Source of the DNA: Vulcanimicrobiota bacterium
GTDB lineage: Bacteria; Vulcanimicrobiota; Xenobia; Xenobiales; JADMJV01
Direction of reading: 5' to 3'
NCBI GenBank assembly: GCA_023447635.1
Contig: JAEXNA010000246.1
Coordinates: forward strand, 1-64,000
DNA: 64,000 bases
Shown: positions 38,783 to 46,783 of the stretch, piece by piece
How the letters are laid out: every line of letters starts with the position of its first letter
How positions within the stretch are numbered: the first letter of the stretch is position 1
Made by a program: the position numbers and the translations under genes
The notes under the pieces: model-generated
Told to the model about the DNA's origin: nothing
What the model saw: only the letters and a program-made list of their open reading frames with translations
Databases searched by the model: none

Positions 38783-39241
38783 CTAAGAAAAGCCCGGGGC
38801 TTCGTAGGTCAGCGCCAGCATCTCGAGAAAGCGACGCTCGCCTTCCGGGGAGCACGCCAGGGGAGAATCCATGACCTGCCGCGGCTCTTCGTCGATGTCC
38901 AGAACCGTCGCCAGGCGCTCGAGCAGGTCCGCCTCTTCCCCACTGCAGCGGCCGTCGACCCACACCACCGCGCAGCACTCTCGGAACAGCAGGTAGCGGT
39001 CATCGAGGCGCTGGAAAGAAACCACCAGGTCTGAGAGTTGAAGAGACATATCGTCCGCTCGCTGGATCGCCCGAGTCAACTCGCTCTCTTCCGCCTTCAT
39101 CCAGGCCGCAACTGGGCCCAACCTATCCCGTTCGGCCGGCGACACTTCGTCAGCCCGGGCCACCCGCAGGAGGAGGGCGAGAAAATCCGAGCGGCCGGTG
39201 GTCGTGAGTCGAGAAGCTATGCTGGTTCTTGGATCGATCAT
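38783..39241 (-). CDS. TerB-like helical protein
   Basis: A 152-aa all-helical protein resembling the TerB/DjlA N-terminal fold: FLALLLRVARADEVSPAERDRLGPV and FRECCAVVWVDGRCSGEEADLLERLATVL are the two acidic ADG-V-x-x-E-type helical hairpins of that family, which bind divalent metal in TerB. ATG 39241 is chosen; the frame extends 89 codons upstream, antisense to the neighbour's N-terminus. Shine-Dalgarno weak. Divergent from the lipoprotein at 39314. Confidence 0.68.
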   Translation of the reverse strand: MIDPRTSIASRLTTTGRSDFLALLLRVARADEVSPAERDRLGPVAAWMKAEESELTRAIQRADDMSLQLSDLVVSFQRLDDRYLLFRECCAVVWVDGRCSGEEADLLERLATVLDIDEEPRQVMDSPLACSPEGERRFLEMLALTYEAPGFS

Positions 39242-39313
39242 GCGGCCGGATATTCTCCCAATCCGCTCAAAGTCCCCGCAGGAAGCCGCCACCGGGGAAG
39301 ACAATCCAGCGCC

Positions 39314-39796
39314 ATGCAAGCCAGACCCGCACTCAAAGCCCCGCAAAGAGGCCGAGCCGCCCTCCTCATCCTTTTGCTCGGACTGAGCCTGACAGGATGC
39401 CAGGATAGCTCTAGGACTTTTGCCGGATTTACCTTCGGTGGAGGCGGAAACACTTTTAGCTGCGAGCCGGCGACGATGACTCTTCAAGGGTCTCGCTTCG
39501 AGCTTCAAGCCGGGGCTCCAGGAGCGGCGACTTATCTCCGCTTGAGCGGCGAGAGTCCGGCCCAGCTGGGCGAGGAGGCGCCGCTCTCAGCTGCCCGAGT
39601 TCAGGTCCCCGACCACGAAGGGGAGGCAACTCTGGTCTCGGGCAACCTGGTCCAGCAGACTCAGGACGGCGGTATCGCTCACGGCTCCTTCGACCTCAAA
39701 GTCAAGGGGACCGATGGTCGAGAGTTTCAGGTGGTCGGCTCCTATACGGCGAACCAGGACAGCGTCGCCGCGACCTCCCCTTCTCCCAGGCCGTAG
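39314..39796 (+). CDS. Lipoprotein, unknown function
   Basis: A 160-aa protein with a lipoprotein signal: basic start, LLILLLGLSLTGC (lipobox LTG-Cys at about residue 28), and a mature domain with one internal Cys and beta-rich sequence (TMTLQGSRFELQAG, GEATLVSGNLVQQ, GREFQVVGSYT). The ATG at 39314 is chosen because it starts the signal; the frame is open 92 codons further upstream. It is 32 nt before the next lipoprotein gene and likely shares its transcript. Confidence 0.7.
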   Translation: MQARPALKAPQRGRAALLILLLGLSLTGCQDSSRTFAGFTFGGGGNTFSCEPATMTLQGSRFELQAGAPGAATYLRLSGESPAQLGEEAPLSAARVQVPDHEGEATLVSGNLVQQTQDGGIAHGSFDLKVKGTDGREFQVVGSYTANQDSVAATSPSPRP

Positions 39797-39828
39797 GAAT
39801 CAACCGCAGGCGCCAGAAAGGTAGCTGA

Positions 39829-40818
39829 ATGAACCTGACCCGTAAGTCCTGCTTTGCCCTGGCCTTCCCCCTCCTACTTGGAGGCTGCTCCGGCGGAGGC
39901 GACGCTCCCGCGACCTCAACGCCCCAACCCGCCGCCACGGCAACTCCTGCCGCTACCGCGAGCGCCACCGCCAGCGCGGCCCCGACATCTACCCCTAGCG
40001 CCGACCTGACTCCGGGCACGAGACTCTCCCCTCTTGGCGGGAAGCCGTTGAGCGAAGCCGAGAAGGAATACAACAACCGGAAACTCGAGGCCAAAGATAT
40101 GGGCCTGGCTGGGAACCACGCCGCCGCGATCCCGGCTCTCGAAGAGCTGTTAGCCAAAAACCCCCAGGACGTCGAAGTGCTCTTCTACCTGGTCCGCAGC
40201 TACGGTTCGATGGAAGAGGCTCCAAACAAGAAGTCGAAAGCCTACAGCTATGCCGAGGAGATCCTCAAGATCGGTCCCAGTTCACGGGAAGCGGAAAAAG
40301 CCCGCTCCTACATCAACACGGCCAACCTGGAGCTGCCCGAAAACTTCCCCTACAAAGTCGATACCATGGTCAGCATGGGGAACTGGGTCTTCAACCCTGG
40401 CGACAGCTTCAAAACCACAGCCGAGCTCCCGTTCCATTCGAGCATAGGCGCTCGTTTCGGGCCTTCGGATCAGACCGTCCTGTGGGAAACCGAAGCCTCA
40501 CCGGCAACCGCCGTGGGGATAGAGAAGCTTCCCAAGGGCACCGAAGTGAAAGTTCTTTCCAGCAAAGACTTCATGTATAGCCTATCCTCCTGGCGCAAGC
40601 CCCTCAAGGTCGTCAAGGACCAGTACGACAAAACGATGTTCGACGTGACCGCGATGTATGTCGAAGTCGCCTCCGAAGGCCCCCTCAAAGGCAAGAAAGG
40701 CTGGATCGTCAACCACGTCGACCGCTACCTGGCCACGGACGGCGACGGCTGGGGCGCCTGGATCTCGAACCGGCTCAAGGTGCCCCGCGAAGCCGATCTG
40801 GCAACCCCAACGCCGTAA
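39829..40818 (+). CDS. TPR-containing lipoprotein with SH3-like C-terminal domain
   Basis: A 329-aa lipoprotein: lipobox LLGGC at residues 16-20, then an Ala/Thr/Pro linker to about 65. Residues 75-165 have a tetratricopeptide-like pair (AGNHAAAIPALEELLAKNPQDVEVLFYLVRSYG). The C-terminal half (about 185-320) has short strands typical of bacterial SH3-like repeats, e.g. GIEKLPKGTEVKVLSSKDF and GKKGWIVNHVDRYLA. AAAGGTAG precedes the ATG. Likely an envelope scaffold; partner unknown. Confidence 0.72.
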   Translation: MNLTRKSCFALAFPLLLGGCSGGGDAPATSTPQPAATATPAATASATASAAPTSTPSADLTPGTRLSPLGGKPLSEAEKEYNNRKLEAKDMGLAGNHAAAIPALEELLAKNPQDVEVLFYLVRSYGSMEEAPNKKSKAYSYAEEILKIGPSSREAEKARSYINTANLELPENFPYKVDTMVSMGNWVFNPGDSFKTTAELPFHSSIGARFGPSDQTVLWETEASPATAVGIEKLPKGTEVKVLSSKDFMYSLSSWRKPLKVVKDQYDKTMFDVTAMYVEVASEGPLKGKKGWIVNHVDRYLATDGDGWGAWISNRLKVPREADLATPTP

Positions 40819-40821
40819 GGT

Positions 40822-41577
40822 CTAGGGCCGGTCGAAATCGACCAGGAAGATGTCTCGGTAACCTGCGACCCCCGGAGCGCTCGGCGCGATGGGGGTCGCG
40901 CTGTGCCAGGTGGTCCCCTCGAACATCACGGTGTCCAGCGACTCGTGCTGAAGCCAGGCGAAGCTTAACTTCTTCTCCGAATCGTAGGCCCGAAACTCTC
41001 CCCCTTCGATGCCCTCTCGAGCCATGAAGTGTTGGAAAGTGAACCGCTCGGAGTCGCGGTGGATCCCCTCCGGCGTGGGCAAGCCAGGCTGCTCGCCTCT
41101 AGCGACGATACGTACCTGATGCACACCCACCATGGTGTCCCCGACCCACAGAGTGGGGTCGCAGGCTGCGGCGTTAGCAAAATCCTGTCGGATAAGAGCC
41201 TGAAGCAAGGGGCCGTCGGCAATCTCTGGTGCCAGTGGAGCGAAGGTTCTCAGCACTCCTCCGTTCACCGGGTTGTCCTCGGTAGTCTGGAAAATCGAGT
41301 TGCCCGAAAGTTCGTTCAGCGCGAACTCCCCGCTCTCACCGGGCCGGATAAGATACCGGCTGTAGGCGCGGAATCGGTAGGTGCCGCCGTCTCCCATGTG
41401 CTGGTCGCTCACCAGATCGGCGAAGCTGCTCAGCACTTCCGGCAGTTGCTCCAGCGCCGCTTCGTCAAGGAGCCCTCGATAGGTGGCCGCAGGGAACTGG
41501 CCATAGCCTTGACTGGCCAGGGAGGCGTGTGCCTTTTTGAGGACTTCCTCTGGCCTGCTGTCCGAAGCGCCGTTCAT
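40822..41577 (-). CDS. 2-oxoglutarate/Fe(II) dioxygenase of the isoleucine-hydroxylase type
   Basis: A 251-aa protein matching the 2OG-Fe dioxygenase family that includes bacterial L-isoleucine 4-hydroxylase: PEGIHRDSERFTFQHFM gives His173-x-Asp175, GTTWHSATPI the distal His225, and Arg241 in GYRDIF would bind 2-oxoglutarate. Predicted reaction: hydroxylation of a free amino acid or related small molecule. AAAGGAG precedes the ATG, which overlaps the stop of the alpha/beta hydrolase gene by 4 nt (ATGA). Confidence 0.85.
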   Translation of the reverse strand: MNGASDSRPEEVLKKAHASLASQGYGQFPAATYRGLLDEAALEQLPEVLSSFADLVSDQHMGDGGTYRFRAYSRYLIRPGESGEFALNELSGNSIFQTTEDNPVNGGVLRTFAPLAPEIADGPLLQALIRQDFANAAACDPTLWVGDTMVGVHQVRIVARGEQPGLPTPEGIHRDSERFTFQHFMAREGIEGGEFRAYDSEKKLSFAWLQHESLDTVMFEGTTWHSATPIAPSAPGVAGYRDIFLVDFDRP

Positions 41578-42416
41578 CGATAGACTCCTTTGATCTGTTC
41601 GCCCCCCGCGCTCTTCAGCAAAAGGGCGCGTTGTTCTGCCGTAGCGTCCGAGCCAAAGAGCGTCGACTCCCACCACGCCGTCGATAAGCCTTCGACCGCA
41701 CGAAGCGTGGGGGCCAGCCCCAGTCCGATGTTCGCAAACGCCATATGCTCGACCCCGTCGAGCACGACCAGATTTCTGTCCGAAGGCGGCAGATGGTCGT
41801 ACACGGCGGCTCGAGCGTGGTAGTCGCCTTCCCCGTGGAGCGGACCGTCCTTGGTTCCGGTCACCACCAGAGTCGGCATCCCGACGGAGCCCAGAACTCG
41901 AGGGCTGAACAGGACGCCAGGCGGCTGAGGGCTGATAATCATGCAGGAGCGGGCCTCGCTCACGGCCTGTTCCAGGGACGGGAGAACCGGCACGGTCGCC
42001 AAGCCCTGGGCGGCCATCACCGTGTAGGTACCAAAAGAGTGGCCCGCCAGCCCCAGAGGAAGCGTTCCGATCCGCTCTTGCAGATGGGAGTAAACCAGCA
42101 GCACATCGCGGGGCCGGGCGGCCAGTTCGTCCTTGTCGCCAACTCTCAGGGCGACCTGGCGGTTGCGCTCTTCCCGATGTTGGCCCGGCAAACTCTTAAG
42201 AACATCGAGGTTGCTGCCGACATGTTCGATCACGGCGGTGGCCAGGCCACGCTCGGCCCACGCCCTGCCCAGGTAGGCGTAGCCGGAGCGTTCGCCGCCA
42301 AACCCCACGGAGAAGAGAATCCAGGCCCGGATGGTGCCCTCGGGAAGCCATAGGCGAACCGGGACGGCTCGTTCCGAGTCTGGATGCTTGAGATCGAGAT
42401 CGACACTGGTCTGCAT
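41574..42416 (-). CDS. Alpha/beta hydrolase
   Basis: A 280-aa serine hydrolase. Nucleophile elbow GHSFG (in LAGHSFGTYTV), acid in GTKDGP and His in GVEHMAF complete the triad. The N-terminus VPVRLWLPEGTIRAWILFSVGFGG has the dienelactone hydrolase/PAF-acetylhydrolase-like arrangement with the oxyanion loop. No signal peptide. ATG 42416 starts directly before the first strand. Coupled to the dioxygenase gene, so the pair may process the same metabolite, for instance ester or lactone hydrolysis (inference). The 249 nt upstream hold no gene, only a GACCCC/GGGGTC stem at 42521-42541. Confidence 0.82.
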   Translation of the reverse strand: MQTSVDLDLKHPDSERAVPVRLWLPEGTIRAWILFSVGFGGERSGYAYLGRAWAERGLATAVIEHVGSNLDVLKSLPGQHREERNRQVALRVGDKDELAARPRDVLLVYSHLQERIGTLPLGLAGHSFGTYTVMAAQGLATVPVLPSLEQAVSEARSCMIISPQPPGVLFSPRVLGSVGMPTLVVTGTKDGPLHGEGDYHARAAVYDHLPPSDRNLVVLDGVEHMAFANIGLGLAPTLRAVEGLSTAWWESTLFGSDATAEQRALLLKSAGGEQIKGVYR

Positions 42417-42665
42417 GGAGGCGACTCTTAGCAGCAAGAAGGTTGGGTCCCTCCCCCGGCTCGGCCTCGCGGGTGAGTTTTCTAAAGAAAACTTCTCTTC
42501 CACCAAGGGTTTGACTTTCTGACCCCAAATGGAGGGGGGTCGGAACCTCCACCGAGAAAAAAAACTACGGATGGTGTCTATAACCGGGTATTCCAGTAGA
42601 CCGGTGTGGGCGGGCGGCTTTGCGAAGCCTCCCGGGGGTCAAGACGATCGAGAAAGGATCATACG

Positions 42666-43061
42666 ATGATGAAGATCCAGGCCGGTGAGTACGAATGTGT
42701 GCAGTGCAAGAAGCTGACTATCATTCCGCGCACCAAGAAGTCCGAGGAGCCCCTCACCTGTTGCGGCGTCGAGATGGTGCCCAAGCAGAAGGTGAAATTC
42801 ACCGAACCGCCGGCTCCCAAGGCTGAAGCCGCCACAGCGGCAGCGACGAAAACTCGCACCGCCAGCGCGACGCGCACGAAGAAGGCCGCCGCCAAGCGCA
42901 CCAAAAAGGTCGAGGTCGTGGTGGAGGAGATCACTCTCCCTCTCACCCCGGGCAACTACATGTGCCCGACTTGCGGTATCACCAAGGTGCTCAACGTCAC
43001 GGACAATCGCGACAAATGGCTGCGTTGCCCTGACTGCTTCGTGAAGATGCTGCCAAGCTAA
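42666..43061 (+). CDS. Double zinc-ribbon protein with histone H1-like linker
   Basis: A 131-aa protein with two four-Cys sites: Cys11-x2-Cys14 with Cys32-Cys33, and Cys100-x2-Cys103 (CPTC) with Cys121-x2-Cys124 (CPDC). Between them (about 50-82) is an Ala/Lys/Thr/Arg-rich stretch with TKTRTASATRTKKAAAKRTKK, as in histone H1-like bacterial tails, strongly basic and probably nucleic-acid binding. GAAAGG precedes the tandem ATG ATG; the first is taken. A clean terminator follows, so the gene is monocistronic. Possible roles: nucleoid or RNA-associated protein. Confidence 0.82.
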   Translation: MMKIQAGEYECVQCKKLTIIPRTKKSEEPLTCCGVEMVPKQKVKFTEPPAPKAEAATAAATKTRTASATRTKKAAAKRTKKVEVVVEEITLPLTPGNYMCPTCGITKVLNVTDNRDKWLRCPDCFVKMLPS

Positions 43062-43083
43062 AGACTTTGCCTAATTTAAAGAG

Positions 43084-43116
43084 AAAAGACCGGCGGGCAA
43101 CCGCCGGTCTTTTTCT
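43084..43116. terminator. Bidirectional intrinsic terminator
   Basis: AAAAGACCGGCGG-GCAA-CCGCCGGTCTTTTTC between the zinc-ribbon gene and the convergent esterase. Confidence 0.93.
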
Positions 43117-43149
43117 TTCCCTGCCGTCTCCGCCTTGTGGCAGAGCGGT

Positions 43150-43887
43150 TTAGAAGTGAGCCGCCAGGTAGAACTCCATCATGGCGCGCCAGGTGGGCCA
43201 GTCGTGCCCGATGTCGTAGCCCCAGACGTCCAGGTTGTGCGGGATACCTTTATAGTCGAGCATCAGCGAGAGAGCCCGCGAGGCGTCCGGGCTCTCGTAA
43301 GGACCTTGTCCGGTGAGGATATGGATGTGCTGCTTGCGCTGCAGCATCGGCAAGAAATAGTCGTCGCCCAGGTTGGGGAGATACTCGGCGGGATTGTTGA
43401 AGTAGATGTTCTCGTCGTGATAGCCGTGCGAGTCGTAGTACTTGCGGATGTCATAGACGCCGCTCATGGCGATGGTGCCGTCGAAAATGTCCGGTCGCTT
43501 GAGCAGCTGATTCATGGCGTGGAAGGCGCCCAGCGAGGCGCCTGCGGTGATGATCCCGGTACGGCTGTTACAGGAGTTCCAGATGTATGGAGCCACTTCA
43601 TCGGCCACGTACTCGTTGTACTGCATCTGGCGGAGCGCCTTGTACTTGGGGTGAACCTTCTTGTTGAGCCAGGACTCGGAGTTGATCGAGTTGATGGAGA
43701 AGACTTTGACCTTGCCCTCTTCGATGGCATCGCCAATAGAACGGATCAGCATGAACCGCTCGTACTCTAGATAGTCGGCCGCCGCCGTGGGGAACAGCAG
43801 AAGCGGAAATCCGAAGTGGCCGTAACTCACGATCTCCATGTCTTTGTGCAGACTGGGGCTGTACCACTTCTCGATATGTTTTCTCAT
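43150..43887 (-). CDS. Esterase D-family alpha/beta hydrolase
   Basis: A 245-aa putative esterase. Nucleophile in GASLGAF, His in DIGHDWPTW at the C-terminus, and a DGTIAMSGVYD strand fit the esterase D/Fes-like family. The early KWYSPSLHKDMEIVSYGHFGFPLLLFPTAAADYLEYERF is characteristic of a subgroup acting on unknown esters in the cytosol. No signal peptide. CGGAGGA precedes the ATG. It follows xthA by 57 nt on the same strand. Confidence 0.88.
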   Translation of the reverse strand: MRKHIEKWYSPSLHKDMEIVSYGHFGFPLLLFPTAAADYLEYERFMLIRSIGDAIEEGKVKVFSINSINSESWLNKKVHPKYKALRQMQYNEYVADEVAPYIWNSCNSRTGIITAGASLGAFHAMNQLLKRPDIFDGTIAMSGVYDIRKYYDSHGYHDENIYFNNPAEYLPNLGDDYFLPMLQRKQHIHILTGQGPYESPDASRALSLMLDYKGIPHNLDVWGYDIGHDWPTWRAMMEFYLAAHF

Positions 43888-43944
43888 CGATCCTCCGTAA
43901 AACTTTGTCCGCCGCCGGTTCTTGCCTGGTCGCTCCTCCCCCTC

Positions 43945-44724
43945 TCAAGACTCCGATAGGGTCGCCACCACGGGGCAGTGGTCGGACCCCCTCACCTGGT
44001 GATGAATCCGGCAGCTCAGGCGGGGGGCCAGAGCCTCGCTGGCCAGAAAGCTATCGATCCTCCAACCTCGATTCTGCTCCCGGTCGTCATCAAAGAAGGC
44101 CCACCAGGTGTAGTGCCCTGGCTCGTCCGGATGATCGCGGCGAAAAACGTCGACCCACGGCCCCTCGAGAAAGCGGCGAAGCCAGGCACGTTCGGGGGGC
44201 AGGAAGCCCGCTTCTCCGGCCGCTCCTTCGACGCTATGAACATCGAGCGGGTAGGGAGCGATATTCAGGTCTCCGGCCAGCAGGGCCGGCTTTCCCCGGC
44301 GCTCGAGATTAGCAAGGAAACGTTCCATCGCCTGGCAGAACTCTAACTTGTAGGGGATCCGACGCCCGCCCGACCCGCTGTTGGGGAAATAGGCCGTCAC
44401 GTAGAACAGTTCGGGAAGTTCGAGCGTAAGCACCCGGCCTTCCAGATCGAACTCGGGCAGACCCAGCCCGGCCACGTGCCAGAGTCCCTCGGGCAGGCGG
44501 TCCTCTCGCAGGAACATTCCCACCCCGCTATAGCCAGGCCTGGCGGCACAGTGCCATAAGGTGCGGTATCCAGGGGGGCGAAGGATCTCTTCGGGAAGGG
44601 CTTCGGGCCGACTCTTGACCTCTTGTACGGCCAGGATGTCGGGAGCCTCGGAGTGCAGAAACTGGGACAGCCCGTTTCCCCAGGCAGCGCGGATTCCGTT
44701 GACGTTCCAGGTGGCGATCTTCAT
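43945..44724 (-). CDS. xthA: Exodeoxyribonuclease III
   Basis: A 259-aa AP endonuclease/3' exonuclease of base-excision repair. It shows KIATWNVNGIRA, VQEVKS (metal-binding Glu), YFPNSG, GDLNIAPYPLDVH (Asp/Asn pair), WWAFFDD and the catalytic C-terminal GSDHCPV. Length is standard. The ATG at 44724 has no Shine-Dalgarno, but TAGCTT lies exactly 6 nt upstream, the same layout as other putatively leaderless genes in the window. Confidence 0.96.
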   Translation of the reverse strand: MKIATWNVNGIRAAWGNGLSQFLHSEAPDILAVQEVKSRPEALPEEILRPPGYRTLWHCAARPGYSGVGMFLREDRLPEGLWHVAGLGLPEFDLEGRVLTLELPELFYVTAYFPNSGSGGRRIPYKLEFCQAMERFLANLERRGKPALLAGDLNIAPYPLDVHSVEGAAGEAGFLPPERAWLRRFLEGPWVDVFRRDHPDEPGHYTWWAFFDDDREQNRGWRIDSFLASEALAPRLSCRIHHQVRGSDHCPVVATLSES

Positions 44725-44730
44725 GCCGGC

Positions 44731-44736
44731 AAGCTA
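44731..44736 (-). promoter_or_regulatory. Candidate -10 box (TANNNT) for leaderless xthA
   Basis: On the minus strand TAGCTT is followed by six bases and the xthA ATG. The box is weaker than those at 13746 and 25917 but the spacing is identical. Confidence 0.35.
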
Positions 44737-44842
44737 TCGCCGAGCGGGCGAGGATTCCTGGAACCTCTAACAGAAGGGCGGGTTGCATCCCCCCTGGAGC
44801 CCAAGACTCCGTCCCATCCCCCGTAGGAGAGATTAAGAAGAG

Positions 44843-46660
44843 ATGAGCCAAACCCCCACCGCCGAAGCCACCCTGCCCCGCTGGGATCTCAGCGACCTTT
44901 ACCAGGGCACCGACGACCCCAAGATCACCGCCGACCTCGACACTCTCGACGCGCAGGCCGGTGAGTTCCAGAGTCGCTACGAGGGTCGCCTGATCGAAGG
45001 GAAAGTCTCCTCGAGCGAACTGCTGGAAGCTCTCACCACCTATGAGGCGATGTCGCGGCTGGCGGCTCGCATCGGCTCGTTCTCTTCCTTGCTCTACAGC
45101 ACCGACACCACCGACCCGGCCCGGGGCGCTCTGCTGCAGAAGGTCCGTGAGCGCAGTAGCCGCACCTCGACCAAGATGATCTTCTTCGGCCTGGAACTGG
45201 GCAAGGTCCCCGATGACCATTTCGCCGGCTACATGGCGGCCGCCGAACTGGCCCCCTTCCATCACTTCCTGGAAGTGCAGCGCGAGAGCGCCAAGCATCA
45301 CCTTTCTCAGGCCGAGGAAACCGTGCTGGAAGAGACCGCCAACAGCCGCGGACGCGCCTTCCGGCGCCTTTCCACCGAGGTGATCTCGCGCATGAAGTTC
45401 CGGCTTGAAGTGGACGGCGAGATCAAGGAGATGAGCCAGGCCGAGCTGCTGGCCTACAACTATCACCCCAATCGAGAGCTACGGGAGAAGGCCAGCCTTA
45501 GCCTGGCCGAGACGCTAAAGGACAACGCTCCCACGCTGACCTTCATCATGAACACCCTGCTGGCGGAAAAGGACGTCATGGACCGCCTTCGCGGCTACGC
45601 TACGCCCGAATCTTCTCGCCACCTGGACAATGAACTGCCCGACGCCGCCGTCGACACCATGGTCGAGGTCGTCGTGAAGAACTTCCCCATCGTCGCCGAC
45701 TACTACAAACTCAAAGGGCAGCTGCTGGGGATCGACGGACTGAAGCACTTTGACCGCTACGCTCCGCTGAAGAAAGGCGAGGAAGTGATCGCCTACGAGA
45801 AGGCCTGCGAGATCGTTCTCGAAGCCTACAAAGCGTTCTCTCCCAAATTGCACGAGCTGGCTCTGCCGTTCTTCGAGAACGGCTGGATCGACGTTCCCGT
45901 GGCCGAAGGGAAGCGCGGCGGCGCCTTCTGTGCCGGCGTCAGCCCCGATCACCACCCCTACATCTTGCTCAACTACACCAACAAGCCGCGCGATGTGATG
46001 ACCCTGGCTCACGAACTGGGCCACGGTGTTCACGACCGGTTGGCCAGCAAGCAGCACGCCCTGGACTACCACCCGGTGCTTCCGCTGGCGGAAACCGCAA
46101 GCACCTTTGGGGAGATGTTGACTTTCGAGAAGCTGTTCTCTCAGCTCGACAACGACGGAGAGCGCCTGGCCTTGCAGTGCGAGAAGCTCGAGGACACCTT
46201 CGCCACCGTCTTCCGGCAGATCTCGATGTACCGTTTCGAACGAGCCATGCACAAAGCGCGCCGTGAAGAAGGCGAGCTGACCACCGAACGCTACAACGAA
46301 CTCTGGCAGGAGTGCATGGGCGAAATGTTCGGCGACGCTCTCGAGTTGGGAGAGCCCCATGCCTGGACCTGGCTGTACATTCCTCACATTGTGCAGACGC
46401 CATTTTATGTATACGCTTATGCCTTCGGCGAGCTGCTGGTGATGGCGCTCTATGCTCGGTACAAAGCCGAGGGAGAGCCTTTCATCGCCCGCTATTTCGA
46501 GCTGCTGGCGGCCGGCGGAAGCAAGGCGCCTCAGGCCATCCTCGGCGAACTGGGCATCGATATCACCGACGCCTCGTTCTGGCAGGGGGGCTGCGACGTG
46601 ATCGCCAGCAACCTCGAGCGCGCGAAAGAGCTGGCCCGGTCTGTCGGGACGCCCGGCTAA
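44843..46660 (+). CDS. pepF: Oligoendopeptidase F (M3 family metallopeptidase)
   Basis: A 605-aa cytosolic zinc peptidase cleaving oligopeptides of about 7-17 residues. The zinc motif is HELGH at residues 390-394 with the third ligand in ETASTFGEML. The N-terminal PRWDLSDLYQGTDDPKI is the usual start of the family and the C-terminal QAILGELGIDITDASFWQGG the usual end. GGAGAGATTAAGAAG precedes the ATG. It shares a short region with the divergent xthA. Confidence 0.96.
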   Translation: MSQTPTAEATLPRWDLSDLYQGTDDPKITADLDTLDAQAGEFQSRYEGRLIEGKVSSSELLEALTTYEAMSRLAARIGSFSSLLYSTDTTDPARGALLQKVRERSSRTSTKMIFFGLELGKVPDDHFAGYMAAAELAPFHHFLEVQRESAKHHLSQAEETVLEETANSRGRAFRRLSTEVISRMKFRLEVDGEIKEMSQAELLAYNYHPNRELREKASLSLAETLKDNAPTLTFIMNTLLAEKDVMDRLRGYATPESSRHLDNELPDAAVDTMVEVVVKNFPIVADYYKLKGQLLGIDGLKHFDRYAPLKKGEEVIAYEKACEIVLEAYKAFSPKLHELALPFFENGWIDVPVAEGKRGGAFCAGVSPDHHPYILLNYTNKPRDVMTLAHELGHGVHDRLASKQHALDYHPVLPLAETASTFGEMLTFEKLFSQLDNDGERLALQCEKLEDTFATVFRQISMYRFERAMHKARREEGELTTERYNELWQECMGEMFGDALELGEPHAWTWLYIPHIVQTPFYVYAYAFGELLVMALYARYKAEGEPFIARYFELLAAGGSKAPQAILGELGIDITDASFWQGGCDVIASNLERAKELARSVGTPG

Positions 46661-46707
46661 GACGACCCAAACCGACGAGAAGGATATCGAATCGGGCCCA
46701 GCCGATC

Positions 46708-46746
46708 GCCTCCGGACCGCGCCGCCTTGCGGCGTGGACCGGAGGC
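46708..46746. terminator. Strong GC-rich hairpin between pepF and the helicase gene
   Basis: An 18-bp stem with two mismatches and a TT loop (GCCTCCGG arm at 46708, complement ending 46746). No T-run follows, so it may attenuate or protect mRNA rather than terminate. It lies 38 nt before the helicase start. Confidence 0.5.
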
Positions 46747-46783
46747 AGGGTTAGCCCGCCATGAGGAGAAGCCCGCACACCTT

